Assembly (NCBI RefSeq): GCF_026104355.1
Contig: NZ_CP110535.1
Coordinates: forward strand, 2,046,001-2,110,000
Direction: 5' to 3'
From: Halomonas sp. BDJS001
GTDB lineage: Bacteria > Pseudomonadota > Gammaproteobacteria > Pseudomonadales > Halomonadaceae
DNA: 64,000 nt
Shown here one piece after another: positions 1-9,001 of this stretch. The notes under the pieces are model-generated. The model searched no databases and had not been told where the DNA came from. It saw only the letters and a list, made by a program, of their open reading frames with translations. How positions within the stretch are numbered: position 1 is the first letter of the stretch; the number at the start of each line of letters is the position of its first letter. The position numbers and the translations under genes were made by a program.

Positions 1-791
1 GCGCCGCGCTGCCCATTGCTGGGGTAGCGGGGGATCAGCAGGCGGCGCTGGTGGGGCAGGCGTGCTTTCAACCGGGAATGGGCAAAAGCACCTACGGCAC
101 CGGCTGTTTTATGATTGTGAATACCGGTGAAACACCCTCGCTGTCCCGTAATCGTCTGCTCACCACCATTGGCTACCGGCTTAACGGCAAACCGACCTAC
201 GCCATGGAGGGCAGCATTTTCGTGGCAGGAGCCACGGTGCAGTGGTTGCGTGACGGTTTGAACCTGTTTGCTGACGCCTCCGAAACCGAAGCCCTGGCCC
301 AGAAGACCCGCAGCGGCCACAGCGTTTATCTGGTGCCCGCCTTTACCGGTTTGGGCGCTCCCCACTGGGATCCGAAAGCGCGTGGCGCTATTTTTGGGTT
401 AACCCGTGATACGGGCATCGCCGAAATAGTCGCCGCTGGCCTGCAAGCGGTGTGCTACCAAACCCGCGATTTGCAGCACTGTATGAACGACGACATGGAA
501 ACCCCACCGGGCACTCTACGCGTCGACGGCGGCATGGTGAAAAACAGCTGGGTGATGCAGTTCCTGGCCGATATGCTGGGTGTCCAGGTAGATCGTCCCA
601 CGATTCTGGAAACGACCGCCCTGGGAGCCGCTTACCTGGCCGGGTTGCGTCTAGGCTGGTATCAAACGCTGGAAGAGATCGAGCAGCTATGGCGCTGCGA
701 GAAAAGCTTTATGCCCGCGATGGAGGAGACCACCCGCGAGGAGCTCTATCAGGGCTGGTTGGACGCCGTTTCACGGGTGCGTTCTAGCTAG
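1..791 (+). CDS. glpK: Glycerol kinase, 3' part (5' end outside window)
   Basis: This is the C-terminal half of an FGGY-family glycerol kinase, which phosphorylates glycerol to sn-glycerol-3-phosphate with ATP in the cytoplasm. The reading frame is open from base 3 and the first residues ([18 protein letters not shown]) match the GDQQAAL block of GlpK, so the true start lies upstream of the window. About 263 of the usual ~500 residues are present. The [10 protein letters not shown] segment and a glycine-rich DGGMVKN segment near residue 178 belong to the C-terminal ATP-binding domain. It faces the glycerol transporter/glpD operon tail to tail and completes the uptake, phosphorylation and oxidation route. 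A GTG at 51 is internal, not a start. Confidence 0.95.
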   Translation, partial: AALPIAGVAGDQQAALVGQACFQPGMGKSTYGTGCFMIVNTGETPSLSRNRLLTTIGYRLNGKPTYAMEGSIFVAGATVQWLRDGLNLFADASETEALAQKTRSGHSVYLVPAFTGLGAPHWDPKARGAIFGLTRDTGIAEIVAAGLQAVCYQTRDLQHCMNDDMETPPGTLRVDGGMVKNSWVMQFLADMLGVQVDRPTILETTALGAAYLAGLRLGWYQTLEEIEQLWRCEKSFMPAMEETTREELYQGWLDAVSRVRSS

Positions 792-840
792 ATAACGATT
801 AGTAGCCGACGTTTAATGACTATTTTGTTTTAACCATGCT

Positions 841-874
841 AAAGCCCCCTCATTTAGATGAGGGGGCTTTTTTA
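841..874. terminator. Rho-independent terminator after glpK and glpD
   Basis: AAAGCCCCCTC and GAGGGGGCTTT form an 11-bp stem around a short ATTTAGAT loop, followed by a T run on the plus strand and preceded by A residues that give a U tract on the minus strand. It lies between the convergent ends of glpK and glpD and could serve both. Confidence 0.85.
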
Positions 875-893
875 TGTTTAATCTCTGAATATG

Positions 894-2536
894 TTAAACC
901 ACAGATGAAGAAGTAGGCGGCAGCGCAGTATCGCGGTTCTGCTGAAAATATTGATTAAAGCGCTCTTCAGCCTCTTCGCCAAATAGCACCCGGCACGCCT
1001 CCTTTAAACCGCTGGATTGGCGTAACTGTTCATGGGGCACCACCAGTGAGACTTTGGCGCGGCGGCGTAGGAAATCCTCAAGCTGGGTGATCATCTCGTG
1101 ATCCCGGGCATGCTCGATCTCACAGCGGATGTACTCTGTGCCTTCAATCAGGATTTCGCCCTGGGCGGGATCCTGTCGAATTTTTCAAGCATCGGTATAG
1201 CCTGATCGGCGTAGCGTCGCCACAGCCGAGTGGAGAGTAGCTCGGATGAGGTAGAGGCCGTCATGGCATCCAGGTTCATACGCTTGGCTTGATCCATAAA
1301 CTGCTGTTTTACGGGCTTTGGGGGTTCCCCATACCACTGAAAATTGGGGTCTGACAGGACAACGCCCAAATGGCTAACCGCTTCGGCAATCTCATCGCCC
1401 ACGTTCAAACAGTCGGTAAGCTTACCGCCAAAAATACTGATGTGAGCGCTTTCGGCATTGGTATCGATCACGTGCTTTCGCGAGAGTTGTAGGAAATCGC
1501 GGTCACTGCCCTGGTTGTCCTTAATAGCGAGCGGTCTTACGCCGCAGCGCGTTGAGATAATGTCAGCCTGGGTGAGCGGTTTATCCAAGGTGAGGCGTTT
1601 ATTGATATTTTCCAGCACAAAAGCGATATCTTCGGCGGTAACGTCCACCTCTGGGTGCTCCATGTGGGTATCGGTGGTGCCGATACAGGTGCGATTGCCC
1701 ATGGGAATGACGAAGAACAGCCTTCCATCGTCGGCGAAAAATGCCAACACCCGCTGAGAGTCGGTTAGCTGCGGAACGATGAGGTGAATGCCTTTGGAGT
1801 AGAGGTGATGATGGGTGGTTTTTTGGCCGGTCAGCTCGTTGTGCTGATCCACCCAGGGGCCGGCGGCATTGATCAGCACCTTGGCACGGATATCGAAGGT
1901 GGTGCCATCCATCACGTTGCGCGCTTTGGTCACCCACAGGTCGCCTTCGCGCTCGGCGCCGAGTGACTCCACGTAGTTGGCGGCAATTGCCCCATAGTTA
2001 AGCGCGTGGCGTACAAAGTTAAATACAAAGCGTGCGTCGTTATCGTGGAGATAGGCGTCGGAGTATTCGAATCCGCCAACGGCGCCCTCAATGTCGATAA
2101 TCGGCTCCTGCTGCTTAATCTTGTTCGGCGAGAGCAGGCGCGGCAGTTTGGTAAAGCCGTTGCCCATCAGCCAGTAAAGCCAGGTGCCCGCCCACAGGTA
2201 GCGTGGTGAGTGGCGGAAACCTTTCGAAATAGTGGTCAGGAAACGAATCTCCTGAACCGTGGAGGGGTAGCTCTTGATTAAGTGATTGCGGCTTTTGCAC
2301 AATTTGCGAACCAGTGCAAAATCCTTGCTTTCCATATACTTAATGCCTCCCCATACTAAGTTGGAGGAGTGCATGCTGGTGCTGCCAGCGAAGTCGCCGC
2401 GATCAATCAACGCGACTTTGGCACCTTTACCTGCCAGCGCCGCCGCAGTGGCCGCGCCATTAATACCGCCCCCGATAATCAGGGCATCAAAGGTCTCGGT
2501 AGGTAATTTTTCAATGTTTCGATTTCGCAGTTTCAT
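894..2536 (-). pseudogene. glpD: Aerobic glycerol-3-phosphate dehydrogenase, interrupted by a -1 frameshift
   Basis: GlpD is a membrane-associated FAD enzyme that oxidises glycerol-3-phosphate to dihydroxyacetone phosphate and passes electrons to quinone. The N-terminal frame starts at ATG 2536 (MKLRNRN), has the FAD motif GGGINGAATAAAL and runs 462 residues to a stop at 1148. The conserved C-terminus continues in another frame (TEYIRCEIEHARDHEM, then FLRRRAKVS) to a stop at 894. Adding one T (A on the coding strand) to the T5 run at 1181-1185 restores EKIRQDPAQGEIL and gives one 547-residue protein. The lesion therefore looks like a single-base loss in a homopolymer, either a sequencing error or a recent mutation. 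An in-frame upstream start at 2647 lacks family similarity and was not used. The gene is last in the glycerol operon. Confidence 0.9.
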
Positions 2537-2663
2537 AGCGGATCCAATTAACCAATAAATAGCCCTGTTGCCGTGGGTGTTTTCTCTTGTGCTATGGCCT
2601 GCCGCCAATGAAACCCTTGGCAGGGCGGGCGGTTGCCCGCCCTGCAAGCGTTACGCGTGGTGA

Positions 2664-4427
2664 TTATTGGCGCGTACCGGCTTCCATCCAGGCTTCCATC
2701 ATTTCGTCATAAGGAACGGTGGTGCCCTGGGGCATTTCATTCTCTAGCTTGGGCTTGGGTGAGCCTTCCTGATCCAGCCAGTATTGCGGATCCTGCTCTT
2801 CGTTGAGCACGGGCGCATAGCTGTCGAACACGTTGGCACGGGCCAGGCGGCTCATCGTGTTGTCCATATCCGCCGCCAGTTTGTCGAGACCTTCCTGAGG
2901 CGTCACTTCACCACTCATGACGGGTGCCAGGTTTTGCCACCACAGCGGGGCCATGCGTGGGTAGTCAGGCACATTGGTGCCGGTAGGCGTCCAGTTCGAC
3001 TCGTTGGGGCTGCGGTAGAACTCCACCAGACCACCCAGTTTGGGCGCCATCTCGGTCATCTGCTCAGAGAAGATGTCAGATTCACGAATCGGCGTTAAAC
3101 CGTGCATGAGTTTTTCCAGCGACACCGTTTTTGACACGGTGAACTGGCCGAACAGCCATGCCGCGGTGCGCCGGTCTTCTGGCGTTGAGTCGAAGAACGT
3201 CCACGCGCCCACATCCTGATAGCCCACCTTCATGCCCTCTTCCCAGTACGGGCCGGTAGGTGAAGGCGCCATGCGCCATAGCGGATTGCCTTCATCATCG
3301 GTCACCGCAACCGCAGGGTCGGTCATGTCGGCGGTAAAGGCGGTATACCAGAAGATCTGTTGAGCGATGTGTCCCTGCGCGGGTACTGGGCCCGCTTCAC
3401 CAAAGGTCATGCCCTGGGCTTCTTCGGGGGCATAGTCACGTAGCCAATCGACGGCTTTTTGCATCGCAAATACCGAAGCTGGTGAGTTGGTAGCACCGCC
3501 GCGGCTAACGCTTGCGCCTACCGGCTGGCTCTCTTCATTGACGCGAATACCCCAGTCATCTACGGGATTGCCTGAAGGGACACCAGGGCTGCCCATGCCC
3601 GCCATGGAGAGCCAGGAGTCGTGGAAACGCCAGCCCAGGGACGGATCACGGCGACCGTAATCCATATGGCCATACACCTTGGTGCCGTCTATTTCACCCA
3701 CGTGCTCGGTGAAGAACTCGGCAATGTCTTGATAAGCGGTCCAGTTGGTGGGTACGCCTAAGTCGTAGCCGTAAATTTCCCGGAACTGTTCCTGAAGGTC
3801 TTCACGCTGGAACCAGTCATAGCGAAACCAGTAAAGGTTCGCGAATTGCTGGGTAGGCAGTTGATAGAGGCTGCCATCTGGCCCGGTGCCGTACTGCAAG
3901 CCAATGAAATCATCCAGGTCAAGAGTGGGTAGGGTGTAGTCCGCCCACTCGTTCTCCATTGCCTCAGTCAGGTTGATGGTGGTGCCGTAGCGGATATGTG
4001 TGCCGATGGAGTCGGTGTCGTTGACGAAGCCGTCGTAGATACTGTTACCCGACTGCATCTGGTTCTGCATGGTGTCTACCACATCACCTTCACCAATGAT
4101 GTTGTGGGTTATATTGATGCCGGTGAGTTCGCTAAAGGCCTCTGCAAGTACCTCGCTCTCATAAACGTGAGTGGTGAGACCTTCGGCCACGGTTTGAATA
4201 TCCATGCCACGAAAAGGCTCAGCGGCTTTGGCAAACCACATTAGCTCTTCGATCTGCTCTTCACGGCTAAGCGTCGAGTTTTGGAAGTGCTCATCGACCA
4301 GCCGTTCAGCAATGGCGCGGGTATCCTCTTCCTGCGCTGACAGCGTACCCGAAGCCAGCAGCAAGCTGGCGGCGAGGGTGGTCAGTTTGAACTTAGTCAG
4401 TTTGGATTTATTGTCGTGCTTTTGCAT
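2664..4427 (-). CDS. glpV: Glycerol ABC transporter periplasmic binding protein (GlpV type)
   Basis: This 587-residue extracellular solute-binding protein of family 1 has a signal peptide (basic MQKHDNKSK start, hydrophobic stretch LTTLAASLLLASG, predicted cleavage after LSA). It is much longer than a standard maltose-type binding protein, as is usual for the GlpV group described in rhizobia. It should capture glycerol in the periplasm and deliver it to GlpP/GlpQ. A GAGG ribosome site lies 6 bases before the ATG. The order glpS-T-P-Q-U-V-D matches the rhizobial glycerol operon, which supports glycerol over other polyols; glpK on the opposite strand adds to this. Substrate is inferred from family and context. 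Confidence 0.87.
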   Translation of the reverse strand: MQKHDNKSKLTKFKLTTLAASLLLASGTLSAQEEDTRAIAERLVDEHFQNSTLSREEQIEELMWFAKAAEPFRGMDIQTVAEGLTTHVYESEVLAEAFSELTGINITHNIIGEGDVVDTMQNQMQSGNSIYDGFVNDTDSIGTHIRYGTTINLTEAMENEWADYTLPTLDLDDFIGLQYGTGPDGSLYQLPTQQFANLYWFRYDWFQREDLQEQFREIYGYDLGVPTNWTAYQDIAEFFTEHVGEIDGTKVYGHMDYGRRDPSLGWRFHDSWLSMAGMGSPGVPSGNPVDDWGIRVNEESQPVGASVSRGGATNSPASVFAMQKAVDWLRDYAPEEAQGMTFGEAGPVPAQGHIAQQIFWYTAFTADMTDPAVAVTDDEGNPLWRMAPSPTGPYWEEGMKVGYQDVGAWTFFDSTPEDRRTAAWLFGQFTVSKTVSLEKLMHGLTPIRESDIFSEQMTEMAPKLGGLVEFYRSPNESNWTPTGTNVPDYPRMAPLWWQNLAPVMSGEVTPQEGLDKLAADMDNTMSRLARANVFDSYAPVLNEEQDPQYWLDQEGSPKPKLENEMPQGTTVPYDEMMEAWMEAGTRQ

Positions 4428-4521
4428 GTTGACCTCGTTTTGTTGTGTTCTTACTTGATGGCTTGGCCGTCCTTGATACCGATTAAACGCTGACGTGCTT
4501 TTTCCTAAACTCGCTTAAAAG

Positions 4522-4794
4522 CTATCCCCAGCGCATTAAAACCAGCAGCCATAGGGCTGATACCGCTAGTGCTATCCAAATGGAGAGTGACGTGAACCCG
4601 ATCACCCCCAAATGGATAAAGGCTGCAGAGAGCAGGCCGATAAACAGCCGATCCCCGCGAGTGGTGGCAATGGGTAAAAACCCTTTGCGCTCAATAGTGG
4701 GCGACAATATCTCCCATATCGTCATGCCTGCCAGCATGGCGGCAATCGATGAAAAGAATATGGCGGTGGGCACTGTCCATACCATCCAAGACAT
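4522..4794 (-). CDS. glpU: Small membrane protein of glycerol ABC transporter (DUF2160, GlpU type)
   Basis: A 90-residue, very hydrophobic protein with about three membrane segments (residues ~5-27, 48-70 and 72-88) and a short charged loop containing ERKGFLP. It resembles the DUF2160 family that accompanies GlpSTPQV transporters; its exact role is unknown and it may stabilise the permease. A GGAG ribosome site sits 10 bases before the ATG. It lies between the second permease and the binding protein, with about 12 bases to glpQ, so it is surely cotranscribed. Confidence 0.85.
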   Translation of the reverse strand: MSWMVWTVPTAIFFSSIAAMLAGMTIWEILSPTIERKGFLPIATTRGDRLFIGLLSAAFIHLGVIGFTSLSIWIALAVSALWLLVLMRWG

Positions 4795-4806
4795 AGCAAG
4801 ATCTCC

Positions 4807-5703
4807 TCAGGTACGGCCCAGGGCAAAGCCCTTGGCGATATGATTACGAACGAAGTAAACCACCAGAATGCCGGGGATAATGGTGAGTACACCGGCGGCG
4901 GCCAGGGTGCCCCAGTCAATCCCCGAAGCAGTTGATGTGCGCGTCATGATCATGCCGATTGGCTGGGCGCTGGTCGCGGTCAAAGTTCGTGCTAGCAGTA
5001 GTTCTACCCAGGAGAACATAAACAGGAAGAACAGCGTGACGCCGATACCTGAGCGGATCATGGGGATAAAAATCTTGACGAAAAAGCGCGGAAAACTATA
5101 GCCGTCGATATAGGCGGTTTCGTCGATCTCCTTGGGCACGCTGCTCATAAAGCCTTCCAGAATCCAGATGGCCAGCGGTATGTTGAACAGACAGTGAGCA
5201 AGTGCGACGGCGATGTGAGTATCGAACAGGCCTACCGAGTAGTAGAGCTGGAAGTAGGGCAGCAGGAATACCGCAGGCGGCGCCATCAGGTTGGTCAGCA
5301 GCCAGAAGAACAGATGCTTGTCGCCAATAAAGGTGTAACGGCTAAAGGCGTAGGCGGCCGGTAGTGCCACGCAGATGGTGATTAGCATATTCATTGCTAC
5401 ATAGAGCATTGAATTGACGTAGCCCATATACCAGCTTGAGTTGGTAAAAATGCCGAGGTAATTATCAAACGTTACGTTTTGTGGCCACAACGTCATGGAG
5501 CCCAGTATTTCGCTGTTGGTTTGTAGTGACATATTGAGTAGCCAGTAAATAGGCAAAATCATCAATACCAGATACAGGCCAAGCAAGATGCGCGAGCGCC
5601 AGCGAGAGCGGGCGGAGCGATTACGCCGCTGGGCGGGTGAAACCTTGCTAAAAATGGTGTTGTACTTTTCACCGCGCTGGGTGTTTTCGAGTTGATAGCT
5701 CAT
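4807..5703 (-). CDS. glpQ: Glycerol ABC transporter permease (GlpQ type)
   Basis: A binding-protein-dependent transport permease of 298 residues with six predicted membrane helices. The EAA loop that docks the ATPase is visible (EIDETAYIDGYSF followed by the conserved late proline). The longest frame begins at 5718, but ATG 5703 (MSYQLENTQ) has a strong GGAGGT site 7 bases upstream and follows the glpP stop by one base, so 5703 was chosen. The first 45 residues are an unusually basic cytoplasmic tail. It forms the membrane channel with GlpP. Confidence 0.88.
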   Translation of the reverse strand: MSYQLENTQRGEKYNTIFSKVSPAQRRNRSARSRWRSRILLGLYLVLMILPIYWLLNMSLQTNSEILGSMTLWPQNVTFDNYLGIFTNSSWYMGYVNSMLYVAMNMLITICVALPAAYAFSRYTFIGDKHLFFWLLTNLMAPPAVFLLPYFQLYYSVGLFDTHIAVALAHCLFNIPLAIWILEGFMSSVPKEIDETAYIDGYSFPRFFVKIFIPMIRSGIGVTLFFLFMFSWVELLLARTLTATSAQPIGMIMTRTSTASGIDWGTLAAAGVLTIIPGILVVYFVRNHIAKGFALGRT

Positions 5704-5704
5704 A

Positions 5705-6592
5705 TTAAGCACCTCCATGCGGCGGTTTATCTTTCTGCATATTCATGATGGTGGTGTAGAACACCCAACTCACCAGCAGAATGACCAGGAAGTAGATAAG
5801 CGAGAAGGCAGCAGAAGGGCCCAGATCCTGTTGGCCAATGGCCATGGTGGCCAGCGACTGGCTTAGGAAGGTGGTGGCGCTGCCCGGCCCGCCGCCGGTG
5901 AGCACAAAGGGCTCGGCGTAGATCATGAAGGAGTGCATAAAGCGCAGTAGTACCGCGATGACGAGCACGTTGGTGAGCTTGGGCAGCTGGATATAGCGGA
6001 ACACCGCCCATTTCGATGCCCGGTCGATGCGCGCTGCCTGATAATACGCTTCCGGAATCGAGCGTAGGCCACTGTAACACAGCATGGCCACCAGCGGTGT
6101 CCAGTGCCATACGTCCATTAAGATGATCGTTACCCAGGCATCACCGGCATTACGGGTAATGTTGTAGTTAATACCTAGTTCGCGCAGCCCCCAACCCATT
6201 AAACCGATATCGCCACGGGTAAAGATTTGCCAGATACTGCCCACCACGTTCCATGGGATCAGCAGGGGCAGGGTAATCAGGATCAGCACCGCCGAGGCCT
6301 GCCAGCCCCGCTTGGGCATAATCAGCGCAATGCCAATCCCCAGTGGTATTTGAATGGCGAGAATAATCAGCGAAAACGAAATTTGGCGCAGAAACGCTGC
6401 CTGCAGCGCTTCGTCGTTGAGCATGCTTTGAAACCACTCGGTGCCGGTAAAAAAGCGTGCGTTGGGGCCGAGCACGTCCTGCACCGAGTAGTTGACCACG
6501 GTCATCAGCGGAATGATGGCGGAGAACGCCACCAATACCAGCATGGGTAGCACCAGTAGCCAGGCTCTGTTATTGGGTACTTTGTTATTCAT
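5705..6592 (-). CDS. glpP: Glycerol ABC transporter permease (GlpP type)
   Basis: A 295-residue inner-membrane permease of the MalF/UgpA-like class with six helices and an EAA loop (IPEAYYQAARIDRAS, followed by the conserved proline in YIQLPKL). The start at ATG 6592 (MNNKVPNNR) overlaps the end of glpT by 8 bases, which implies translational coupling; the longer frame from 6667 adds unsupported arginine-rich residues. It pairs with GlpQ to form the glycerol channel. The product symbol follows the rhizobial glpSTPQUV naming and should not be confused with other genes called glpP, glpQ or glpT. Confidence 0.88.
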   Translation of the reverse strand: MNNKVPNNRAWLLVLPMLVLVAFSAIIPLMTVVNYSVQDVLGPNARFFTGTEWFQSMLNDEALQAAFLRQISFSLIILAIQIPLGIGIALIMPKRGWQASAVLILITLPLLIPWNVVGSIWQIFTRGDIGLMGWGLRELGINYNITRNAGDAWVTIILMDVWHWTPLVAMLCYSGLRSIPEAYYQAARIDRASKWAVFRYIQLPKLTNVLVIAVLLRFMHSFMIYAEPFVLTGGGPGSATTFLSQSLATMAIGQQDLGPSAAFSLIYFLVILLVSWVFYTTIMNMQKDKPPHGGA

Positions 6593-7685
6593 GGCCAGCC
6601 TCCGCCAGGTATTCATCGATATAGAGCGCCACGTGGGCAGCATCGAAGTGCGCGAACGCCGCCTCACTCACCGGCAGGTGTCCCTCTGGCAGGCGGGCTT
6701 TAAAGGTTTGTTCGTTGAGCTTGAATGTGAGCAGGGAGTAGGTGCCCAGATCTTGCACGCTGGTCACCTGAATCGGCACGCTATTGGCCACTTCGCTTGA
6801 GGAAATGGCGATGAACTCGGGGCGAATGCCCAGCTTAACGTTGTTAGAACGGGCGTTGGCAACCGCGTGCTTCATCTGCTCGCTAACCGGCAGTGACTGT
6901 GTGCCGAACATTACTTGATCGTCGCGATATTCCACGGCCATAAAATTCATGCCCGGGCTGCCAATAAAGTAACCCACAAAGGTATGCGCAGGACGCTCGA
7001 ACAGCTCTCGCGGCGTGCCGAACTGTACCACCTGGCCTTCATACATCACGGCAATTTTATCCGCGAAGGTCGAGGCCTCGAGCTGATCGTGGGTCACGTA
7101 GATCATGGTGATGTTAAAGCGTTCGTGAATCTCCTTGAGTTTGCGGCGTAGTTTCCACTTGAGCTGGGGGTCGATCACGGTGAGCGGTTCATCAAACAGA
7201 ATCGCCGTGACGTCATCGCGCACCAAGCCGCGGCCCATGGAGACTTTCTGCTTCTCATCTGCGGTCAGGTTTTTGGCTTTGCGATTCAGCAGCGGGGTTA
7301 GCTCAAGAATATCGGCGACTTCGAGCACCTTGGGTTTCACCCGGTACTCTGGGGTATTCATATTGCGCAGGGGGAAGGCGAGATTGTCGAACACCGTCAT
7401 GGTGTCGTAGATCACCGGAAACTGGAAAACCTGGGCAATATTGCGCTCTTCAGGGGGCAGCTCGTTGACTCGATGCCCGTCGAAAAGTACGTCACCTTCT
7501 GAGGGTTCAAGCAGGCCAGAGATAATGTTTAGGAGTGTCGACTTGCCGCATCCTGATGGGCCTAAAAGCGCATAGGCGCCGCCCTGATGCCATACGTGAT
7601 CCATCTGTCGGATGGCGTAATCCGCCGCGCCCGTGGGTGTTTTCTCGTAGGAGTGCGCAAGGCCTTTTAAGGTAATCTCAGCCAT
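6585..7685 (-). CDS. glpT: Glycerol ABC transporter ATPase with degenerate signature (GlpT type)
   Basis: A 366-residue MalK-like ATPase. Walker A is GPSGCGKST, Walker B is ILFDEP and the switch histidine is present (YVTHDQ), but the signature LSGGQ is replaced by LTADE within LTADEKQKVSMGRG. The C-terminal ~120 residues form the usual TOBE/OB regulatory domain. In the heterodimer with GlpS its Walker motifs would face the intact GlpS signature, giving one canonical ATP site. The start overlaps the glpS stop by 8 bases. This is not the glycerol-3-phosphate antiporter GlpT of enterics; the symbol follows the rhizobial operon. Confidence 0.87.
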   Translation of the reverse strand: MAEITLKGLAHSYEKTPTGAADYAIRQMDHVWHQGGAYALLGPSGCGKSTLLNIISGLLEPSEGDVLFDGHRVNELPPEERNIAQVFQFPVIYDTMTVFDNLAFPLRNMNTPEYRVKPKVLEVADILELTPLLNRKAKNLTADEKQKVSMGRGLVRDDVTAILFDEPLTVIDPQLKWKLRRKLKEIHERFNITMIYVTHDQLEASTFADKIAVMYEGQVVQFGTPRELFERPAHTFVGYFIGSPGMNFMAVEYRDDQVMFGTQSLPVSEQMKHAVANARSNNVKLGIRPEFIAISSSEVANSVPIQVTSVQDLGTYSLLTFKLNEQTFKARLPEGHLPVSEAAFAHFDAAHVALYIDEYLAEAGHE

Positions 7686-8775
7686 GGGCGGCTCCTCCCT
7701 GACGTGCAGGAATATGTACCGTGTGGCCCTGCTTGTCGAAGGCGTAAAGTTGGTGGGTAGGGAAGTACACTGTCAGGGGCTGATTAACACTAAACTGGTG
7801 TATGCCCGCTAAGTGCAGAACGAGAGGAAAGCGTTCGTGATGAACATGCAGGAAGGTTTCAGAACCGCTAATTTCCGCTACATCCACATGCACATCCAGC
7901 GCTAAGTCATCGGCTCGTTGCGGCTGTAGGGTGAGGTGCGAAGCTCTGACACCGAAATCATAATCCCCTGGTTCGAGGCGCCTTAGCTTGTCATCGCAGG
8001 GAAAGTGTAATGATTGGTCGAAGGTGATTTCGCTGTCGGTAAGCCGACCGGGAACAATGTTAATTGGCGGCTCTGAGAACATTTCTGCGCTAAAGCGGCC
8101 ATTGGGCTCGCGATAAACCTGCTCGGTAGGGCCGTATTGAAGCAGTTTTCCTTCATGTAGTACCGCCGTATTGCCACCTAGTGCCAGTGCTTCATTGGGT
8201 TCGGTAGTGGCGTATACCGCAATGCAGTTCCGCGCTTTGAACAGTTCGCGAAGCTCATCGCGCAGCTCTTCACGGAGTTTGTAGTCCAGGTTGACCAGCG
8301 GCTCATCAAACAGGATTAGGTCGGCGTCTTTGACCAGTGCCCGCCCCATGGCGGTACGCTGCTGCTGGCCTCCTGAAAGCTCTTGGGGATAGCGTTTCAG
8401 CAGATGTTCGATATGCAGCATTTCAGCAATTTCGCCAACCCGCTTATCAATTTCGCTTTTAGGCTGCTTGGCTAATTTCAGTGGCGAGGCAATGTTGTCG
8501 TAAACGGTGAGGCTTGGGTAGTTGATAAACTGCTGGTACACCATGGAGACGTTGCGTTTGCGCACCGAAACATTCGTTACGTCTTTGCCATCCATGATGA
8601 TCTTGCCTTTGGTAGGCGGTTCTAGCCCTGCCATCAGGCGCATCAGGGTGGTTTTGCCGGCCAGCGTTCGCCCTAGCAGCACGTTGAAGGAGCCTGGCTC
8701 AAGGGCTAGGTCAATCCCACTGATATGCGGCACACCGTTAACGATGTGATCGATATTTTGTAAATGTAAGGACAT
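7678..8775 (-). CDS. glpS: Glycerol ABC transporter ATPase lacking the switch histidine (GlpS type)
   Basis: A 365-residue MalK-like ATPase, first gene of the operon. Walker A is GRTLAGKTT, the signature LSGGQQQR is intact and Walker B is LILFDEP, but the usual H-loop histidine is replaced: the segment reads [10 protein letters not shown] where VTHDQ is expected. Paired with GlpT (degenerate signature, intact histidine) it predicts an asymmetric dimer with one consensus and one degenerate ATP site. The C-terminal third is a TOBE domain. Upstream at 8846-8880 lie two GlpR-like operators. Confidence 0.87.
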   Translation of the reverse strand: MSLHLQNIDHIVNGVPHISGIDLALEPGSFNVLLGRTLAGKTTLMRLMAGLEPPTKGKIIMDGKDVTNVSVRKRNVSMVYQQFINYPSLTVYDNIASPLKLAKQPKSEIDKRVGEIAEMLHIEHLLKRYPQELSGGQQQRTAMGRALVKDADLILFDEPLVNLDYKLREELRDELRELFKARNCIAVYATTEPNEALALGGNTAVLHEGKLLQYGPTEQVYREPNGRFSAEMFSEPPINIVPGRLTDSEITFDQSLHFPCDDKLRRLEPGDYDFGVRASHLTLQPQRADDLALDVHVDVAEISGSETFLHVHHERFPLVLHLAGIHQFSVNQPLTVYFPTHQLYAFDKQGHTVHIPARQGGAAHG

Positions 8776-8845
8776 GCCGATCTCGCTAGCGTCATTGTTA
8801 TTGGGAATGTTGTTGGAAATGTTGCTGGTAAGTAGTGTCGTTTGT

Positions 8846-8880
8846 TTTCGTTTACGAAAGGCTAGTTGATCGTTTGCGAA
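8846..8880. promoter_or_regulatory. Tandem GlpR-like operators upstream of glpS
   Basis: A perfect inverted repeat TTTCG-TTTA-CGAAA lies at 8846-8859 and a weaker copy, TCG-TTTG-CGA, at 8870-8879. Their centres are 22 bp apart, about two helical turns. The first matches the enteric GlpR core TTCGWTAWCGAA at 11 of 12 positions. GlpR is a DeoR-family repressor released by glycerol-3-phosphate, so control of this operon by GlpR is a natural inference. No glpR gene is in the window. Confidence 0.6.
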
Positions 8881-8936
8881 CTTGCAACGCGTTTTTGGCG
8901 CATTGATCTACGCATTTAGGTGTAGAAAGTGAACAC

Positions 8937-8969
8937 AAAAAAGCCGCCCCCTGGTGCGCAGGGAGCGGC
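8937..8969 (-). terminator. Rho-independent terminator after fadE
   Basis: On the minus strand GCCGCTCCCTG pairs with CAGGGGGCGGC and is followed by six T residues, immediately downstream of the fadE stop codon. Confidence 0.85.
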
Positions 8970-9001
8970 CGCTTTACTGGTAACGCTTTGAAAAAGGGTG
9001 A

